Source of the DNA: Kiloniellales bacterium
GTDB lineage: Bacteria; Pseudomonadota; Alphaproteobacteria; Kiloniellales; JAKSBE01
NCBI GenBank assembly: GCA_030067055.1
Contig: JASJAL010000148.1
Span: forward strand, 1-9,726
Length of the DNA stretch: 9,726 nucleotides
Direction: 5' to 3'
Below the pieces are notes generated by a model. The model ran no database searches, was not told the origin of the DNA, and worked only from the letters and a program-made list of their open reading frames with translations. Within the stretch, counting starts at the first letter, position 1. Each line of letters begins with the position of its first letter. Position numbers and translations under genes: made by a program. Below are positions 6,990 to 9,726 of this stretch, piece after piece.

Positions 6990-8180
6990 GTGTCGCCCGC
7001 CGCCCCCCGGGTCCTGTTCTACGTCCAGCACCTTCTGGGCATCGGCCACCTCAAGCGGGCCGCCCTGATCTGCCGTGCGCTCGCGGCGGCCGGGCTAGAC
7101 ACCACGCTGGTTTCAGGCGGCATGCCGGTTCCCGGGCTCGACATCGGCGGGGCGCGTCTGCACCAGCTGCCGCCCCTGCGCAGTGCCGACATGACCTTCT
7201 CCGCGCTTCTGGACGAGGCCGGACGACCCGTGGACGAGGCCTGGAGAACGGCGCGGCGCGACCGCTTGTTGGCGGTTTACCGTAACCTCCAGCCGGATGC
7301 GCTCGTCCTAGAGATGTATCCCTTCGGACGACGGCAAATGCGCTTCGAGTTGATTCCCCTGCTGGAGACCGCATGGGCGGGCGCGCCCCGGCCGCTGATC
7401 CTGAGCTCGCTGCGCGACATCCTGTCCAAGGCCCCGGTCCCCAAGCGCGCGGCCTGGATCGAGGCCCAGGTCAGGGAGTTCTTCGATGCCGTCCTGGTCC
7501 ATGCCGATCCGCGCTTCGTCACCCTGGAGGCGAGCTTTCCCGAGGCCGCCGGGTTCGCCGACGCCCTGGTCTACACCGGCTACGTCGCCGATCGGGCGCA
7601 GATCGCAGCACCCGGCAACGCGGCCACGGAGCGGAGCGGCGTCGTGGTCTCCGCCGGCGGCGGCGCGGTCGGTGCGGCCCTGATCGAGGCGGCCCTGGCC
7701 GCCCGGCCGCTTTCGGCCCTGAAGGCCGCGCCCTGGACCCTGCTGACCGGCCCCAACCTGCCGACCGCGCAGCTGGACGCCCTGGCACGGCAATGCCCTG
7801 AAAATGTAACGCTTTCACGTGCTCACCCTCGGTTCCTTGAGCTACTATCCGGGGCCCGGCTGTCGATCAGCCAGGGTGGATACAACACGGTCGCAGACCT
7901 GCTGCGCACGGGGCCGCGGGCGGTCATCGTGCCTTTCGCGGCCGAAGGGGAGGCGGAACAGACCATGCGGGCGCGGTTGCTCGAGACGGCAGGCGTGGTG
8001 GCGATGCTGGAGGAAAAGGCCCTGACCCCGCAAAGCCTGTGCGAAGCGATCGACCGGGCCCTAGCCGCCGAGAAAGACCCCCGGGACTTCGAGGTCGATC
8101 TGGGCGGCGCAGAGGCGAGCGCGGCCTGGATCGCCCGCGCCCTGGGCGAGCGGCAGCAAGCAGCCGGGCGGCCGTCATGA
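6990..8180 (+). CDS. COG4671-type glycosyltransferase (MurG/GT28-like), second copy
   Basis: A 396-residue predicted GT-B glycosyltransferase related to the product of 2672-3895. Shared landmarks, in the same order, are GIGHLKR (17-23, against GLGHLRR), SLRDI (140-144), LVYTGY (193-198), a glycine-rich SAGGGAVG (221-228) and QGGYNT (295-300, against MGGYNT). It also has EMYPFGRRQMRFE, a form of the family's FPFGR stretch that the first copy has lost (EPQGLRGE). It is cytosolic, with no signal peptide. The start is GTG 6990, one base after the phosphatase stop, with a GAGG at 6980-6983. The stop overlaps the deacetylase start as ATGA (8177-8180). The differing donor-loop residues suggest a different donor or acceptor from the first copy, which is an inference. 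Confidence 0.88.
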   Translation: MSPAAPRVLFYVQHLLGIGHLKRAALICRALAAAGLDTTLVSGGMPVPGLDIGGARLHQLPPLRSADMTFSALLDEAGRPVDEAWRTARRDRLLAVYRNLQPDALVLEMYPFGRRQMRFELIPLLETAWAGAPRPLILSSLRDILSKAPVPKRAAWIEAQVREFFDAVLVHADPRFVTLEASFPEAAGFADALVYTGYVADRAQIAAPGNAATERSGVVVSAGGGAVGAALIEAALAARPLSALKAAPWTLLTGPNLPTAQLDALARQCPENVTLSRAHPRFLELLSGARLSISQGGYNTVADLLRTGPRAVIVPFAAEGEAEQTMRARLLETAGVVAMLEEKALTPQSLCEAIDRALAAEKDPRDFEVDLGGAEASAAWIARALGERQQAAGRPS

Positions 8181-8986
8181 ACGCCTGGTCGGCCCTGGAT
8201 CGAGAGCTGAAGCTCTGGCAGGCCGCGCGGCGCCAGGCCACGGTCTGGTGGCGCGATGACGATGCCGTCCGTCCCGGGCCCGCCTTGGACCGCCTGCTCG
8301 AGCTATCCGCGCGCCACGGCGCGCCCCTGGCCCTGGCGGTGATCCCGGCGGCCGCGGAACCCGCGCTGGCCCAGACCCTCATGGCAAGGCGAGAGGGCGC
8401 GCCGCCGGTCGCGGTCCTGCAGCACGGCTACGCCCACCGCAACCACGAGCCGGAGGACCGCAAGAAGTGCGAGCTGGGCGCGGCGCGGCCGGCCGCGACG
8501 GTGCTGGCCGAGCTGGCCAGCGGCCGCGATCGCCTCGGCGCTCTCTTCGGCGCAGGGCCGCTGCCGGTCCTGGTGCCGCCCTGGAACCGCATTGCCGCCG
8601 AACTGCTGCCCGCTCTCCCGGGTCTCGGGTTCCGCGGCCTGTCGGCCTACACCCCGCGAGACGCGGCGCAGCCCGTGCCGGAGTTGTTGCAGGCGAACTG
8701 CCACGTCGATCCGATCCGCTGGAAGCCGGAGCGAAGCTTTCTCGGCGAAGCGGCGGCGCTGGAGCTGCTGTGCGGCCACCTGGCGGCGCGGCGCGCGGGC
8801 CGGGCGGATCCGGACGAGCCCAGCGGGATCCTGACCCACCATGCGGTTCACGACGAAGCGCTCTGGCACTTCCTCGACCGGCTGCTGGCGACGCTTTCGG
8901 CGCATCCCGCCGTCCGGCTCTTGACAGCCGACGCCGTCTTCGACATCGAACAGAGGCATGAACGCGACGTACCGCTATCCGCCTAG
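8177..8986 (+). CDS. Polysaccharide deacetylase-like protein (NodB/CE4-related), cytosolic
   Basis: A 269-residue protein with the layout of a NodB-type carbohydrate deacetylase, which would remove acetyl groups from N-acetylated sugars. Visible motifs are WWRDDD (24-29; catalytic and metal-binding Asp), HGYAH (H83-x3-H87; metal ligands), PPWNR (134-138; the substrate-groove motif) and ILTHHAVHD (218-226; the late His motif). The N-terminus is short and hydrophilic, with no signal peptide or membrane anchor. Many secreted family members act outside the membrane, whereas this one should act in the cytosol on a precursor before export. It starts in an ATGA overlap with the preceding glycosyltransferase and has no clear ribosome site of its own, which suggests coupled translation. 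Its end overlaps the next gene by 29 bases. The motifs diverge from classical CE4, so the substrate is uncertain. Confidence 0.85.
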   Translation: MNAWSALDRELKLWQAARRQATVWWRDDDAVRPGPALDRLLELSARHGAPLALAVIPAAAEPALAQTLMARREGAPPVAVLQHGYAHRNHEPEDRKKCELGAARPAATVLAELASGRDRLGALFGAGPLPVLVPPWNRIAAELLPALPGLGFRGLSAYTPRDAAQPVPELLQANCHVDPIRWKPERSFLGEAAALELLCGHLAARRAGRADPDEPSGILTHHAVHDEALWHFLDRLLATLSAHPAVRLLTADAVFDIEQRHERDVPLSA

Positions 8987-9470
8987 CGCCGTCATGGGCG
9001 ACTACCTGCGGTCGGCGGTCGGTCTCGCCGTCGGCGTCGGCGTCCTGTTGACGGTGCCGGTCAGCACGGTGATCCTGATCATATTCGGCAGCTTGACCGC
9101 GATTTTCCTGCTCTTCGCGCTGCGCACCCTGCAGCGTCACCTGACCCAGATCACCTTGGACCAGGACGGGATCTTCCGCCGCGACCTCTTCAGCCAGACC
9201 TTGCGCTGGCAGGACTTGAAGTACCTTCGCCTGCGTTACTTCGGAACCCATCGACAGCAACGCGCCGGCAGCGGCGGCTTCATGCAGCTGTCATTGCGGG
9301 GCGAAGGCCGTAGGATGAAGATTGAATCCGACCTAGAAGGATTCGAAGATGTCACTCGACTGGCGGCGGCGGCCGCCAGAACGAACGGGGTTTCGCTCGA
9401 TCCAGCCTCCGCCGGCAATCTTCTGGCGATGGGCATCGATCCGGACTTCGAAGAGACGGCGCCCAATTGA
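8958..9470 (+). CDS. Small two-TM membrane protein with possible PH-like cytoplasmic domain
   Basis: I do not recognise this 170-residue protein as a named family. Residues about 19-57 are strongly hydrophobic and probably form two membrane segments as a hairpin (roughly 19-35 and 37-56). Residues 62-115 alternate short strands (LTQITLDQDGIFRRDL, LRWQDLKYLRLRYF), as in bacterial PH-like domains of small membrane proteins. The last 35 residues look helical then acidic. The ATG at 8958 overlaps the deacetylase end by 29 bases, and AGAGG sits only one base before it; ATG 8994 (Met13), eight bases after the deacetylase stop, is an alternative start. As the last gene of the operon it may anchor or organise the glycan enzymes at the membrane, or be an assembly factor; neither is shown by sequence. 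Confidence 0.75.
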   Translation: MNATYRYPPSAVMGDYLRSAVGLAVGVGVLLTVPVSTVILIIFGSLTAIFLLFALRTLQRHLTQITLDQDGIFRRDLFSQTLRWQDLKYLRLRYFGTHRQQRAGSGGFMQLSLRGEGRRMKIESDLEGFEDVTRLAAAAARTNGVSLDPASAGNLLAMGIDPDFEETAPN

Positions 9471-9485
9471 CGGAAAGCGCCGCGT

Positions 9486-9492
9486 AGGGAGG
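9486..9492 (+). promoter_or_regulatory. Ribosome binding site for the peptide-ABC ATPase
   Basis: AGGGAGG lies four bases before GTG 9497, in the 26-base gap after the membrane-protein gene. It supports the GTG start. No terminator hairpin is visible in the gap. Confidence 0.6.
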
Positions 9493-9496
9493 TTGC

Positions 9497-9726
9497 GTGA
9501 CGGATCTGCTACAGGTCAAGGACCTGCGGGTTGCCTTCCGGTTGCCGGAGGGCCGATTGGAGGCCGTCCGTGGCGCGTCCTTCCGGATAAGGCCGGGCGC
9601 GACCGTCGCCTTGGTCGGCGAGTCCGGCTCGGGCAAGTCGGTGGTCAGCCAGGCGATCATGGGCATCCTGCCGAAGACCGCCTTCATCGACGGCGGCCAG
9701 ATCCTGTTCAACGATCCGACGCCCAC
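9497..9726 (+). CDS. Peptide/nickel-type ABC importer ATPase, N-terminal part (cut by window end)
   Basis: The first 76 codons of an ABC ATPase resembling DppD/OppD or YejF, which power uptake of peptides or related solutes at the inner membrane. After the first strand (LLQVKDLRVAF) comes a second strand and VRGASFRI. A canonical Walker A, GESGSGKS, follows at residues 41-48, with SVVSQAIMGILP after it, as in the oligopeptide importer ATPases. The rest, including Q-loop, signature and Walker B, is beyond the window. It starts at GTG 9497, 26 bases after the membrane-protein gene on the same strand, with an AGGGAGG site. It may be read through from the glycan operon, but it probably begins a separate importer operon. 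Whether it has one or two ATPase domains cannot be told here. Confidence 0.88.
   Translation, partial: MTDLLQVKDLRVAFRLPEGRLEAVRGASFRIRPGATVALVGESGSGKSVVSQAIMGILPKTAFIDGGQILFNDPTP

Noticed and set aside
7799..7848. Slightly AT-richer patch with TGAAA/TTTCA inverted repeat and TACTAT, as a possible internal promoter
   Set aside because: It lies inside a conserved glycosyltransferase; the -35-like and -10-like elements are 24 bases apart, and the protein sequence is uninterrupted.
8039..8176. Upstream extension of the deacetylase frame
   Set aside because: It is Arg-rich shadow sequence over the glycosyltransferase end; the ATGA overlap at 8177 is the natural start.
9471..9496. Possible terminator between the membrane-protein gene and the peptide-ABC gene
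   Set aside because: The gap is only 26 bases, with no stem and no T-run.

Overview
The window is GC-rich with strong G/C third-position bias. Genes are tightly packed, with GTG starts and ATGA overlaps. This base composition and the gene families fit a free-living alphaproteobacterium, perhaps of the Rhodospirillales/Kiloniellales type. That placement is an inference; there is no rRNA or marker gene here. Nine genes are supported, two of them cut by the window edges. I saw no tRNA, rRNA, CRISPR array, insertion sequence or clear terminator, and no gene-free stretch longer than 218 bases.

Left part (1-2453, minus strand): a large half-size ABC exporter (permease plus ATPase) that runs off the left edge. 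Its ATPase domain is odd. The Walker A motif ends GKD instead of GK[ST], the Q-loop Gln is Asp, and the LSGGQ signature reads LTQTQ. About 340 residues lie between Walker A and the signature, and a short Q-loop-like motif, D-x-Y-x7-[ED]-N-[LM]-L-[FY]-G, occurs three times in them.

Middle (2454-2671): a divergent promoter region with several small dyads.

Right part (2672-9470, plus strand): seven genes in one probable operon. In order they are a COG4671/GT28-like glycosyltransferase, a GT4 glycosyltransferase, a second GT4, a histidine phosphatase, a second COG4671-type glycosyltransferase, a NodB-like polysaccharide deacetylase without a signal peptide, and a small two-TM protein with a possible PH-like tail. 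From 3931 to 9470 the genes overlap or are 1 base apart, so they are probably translationally coupled. Four glycosyltransferases, a cytosolic deacetylase, a phosphatase and a divergent exporter suggest assembly and export of a partly de-N-acetylated glycan or glycolipid. The product is unknown, and I do not recognise the locus as a characterised pathway.

Right edge (9497-9726): the 5' end of an oligopeptide/dipeptide-type ABC importer ATPase with canonical motifs, probably the start of an unrelated transport operon.
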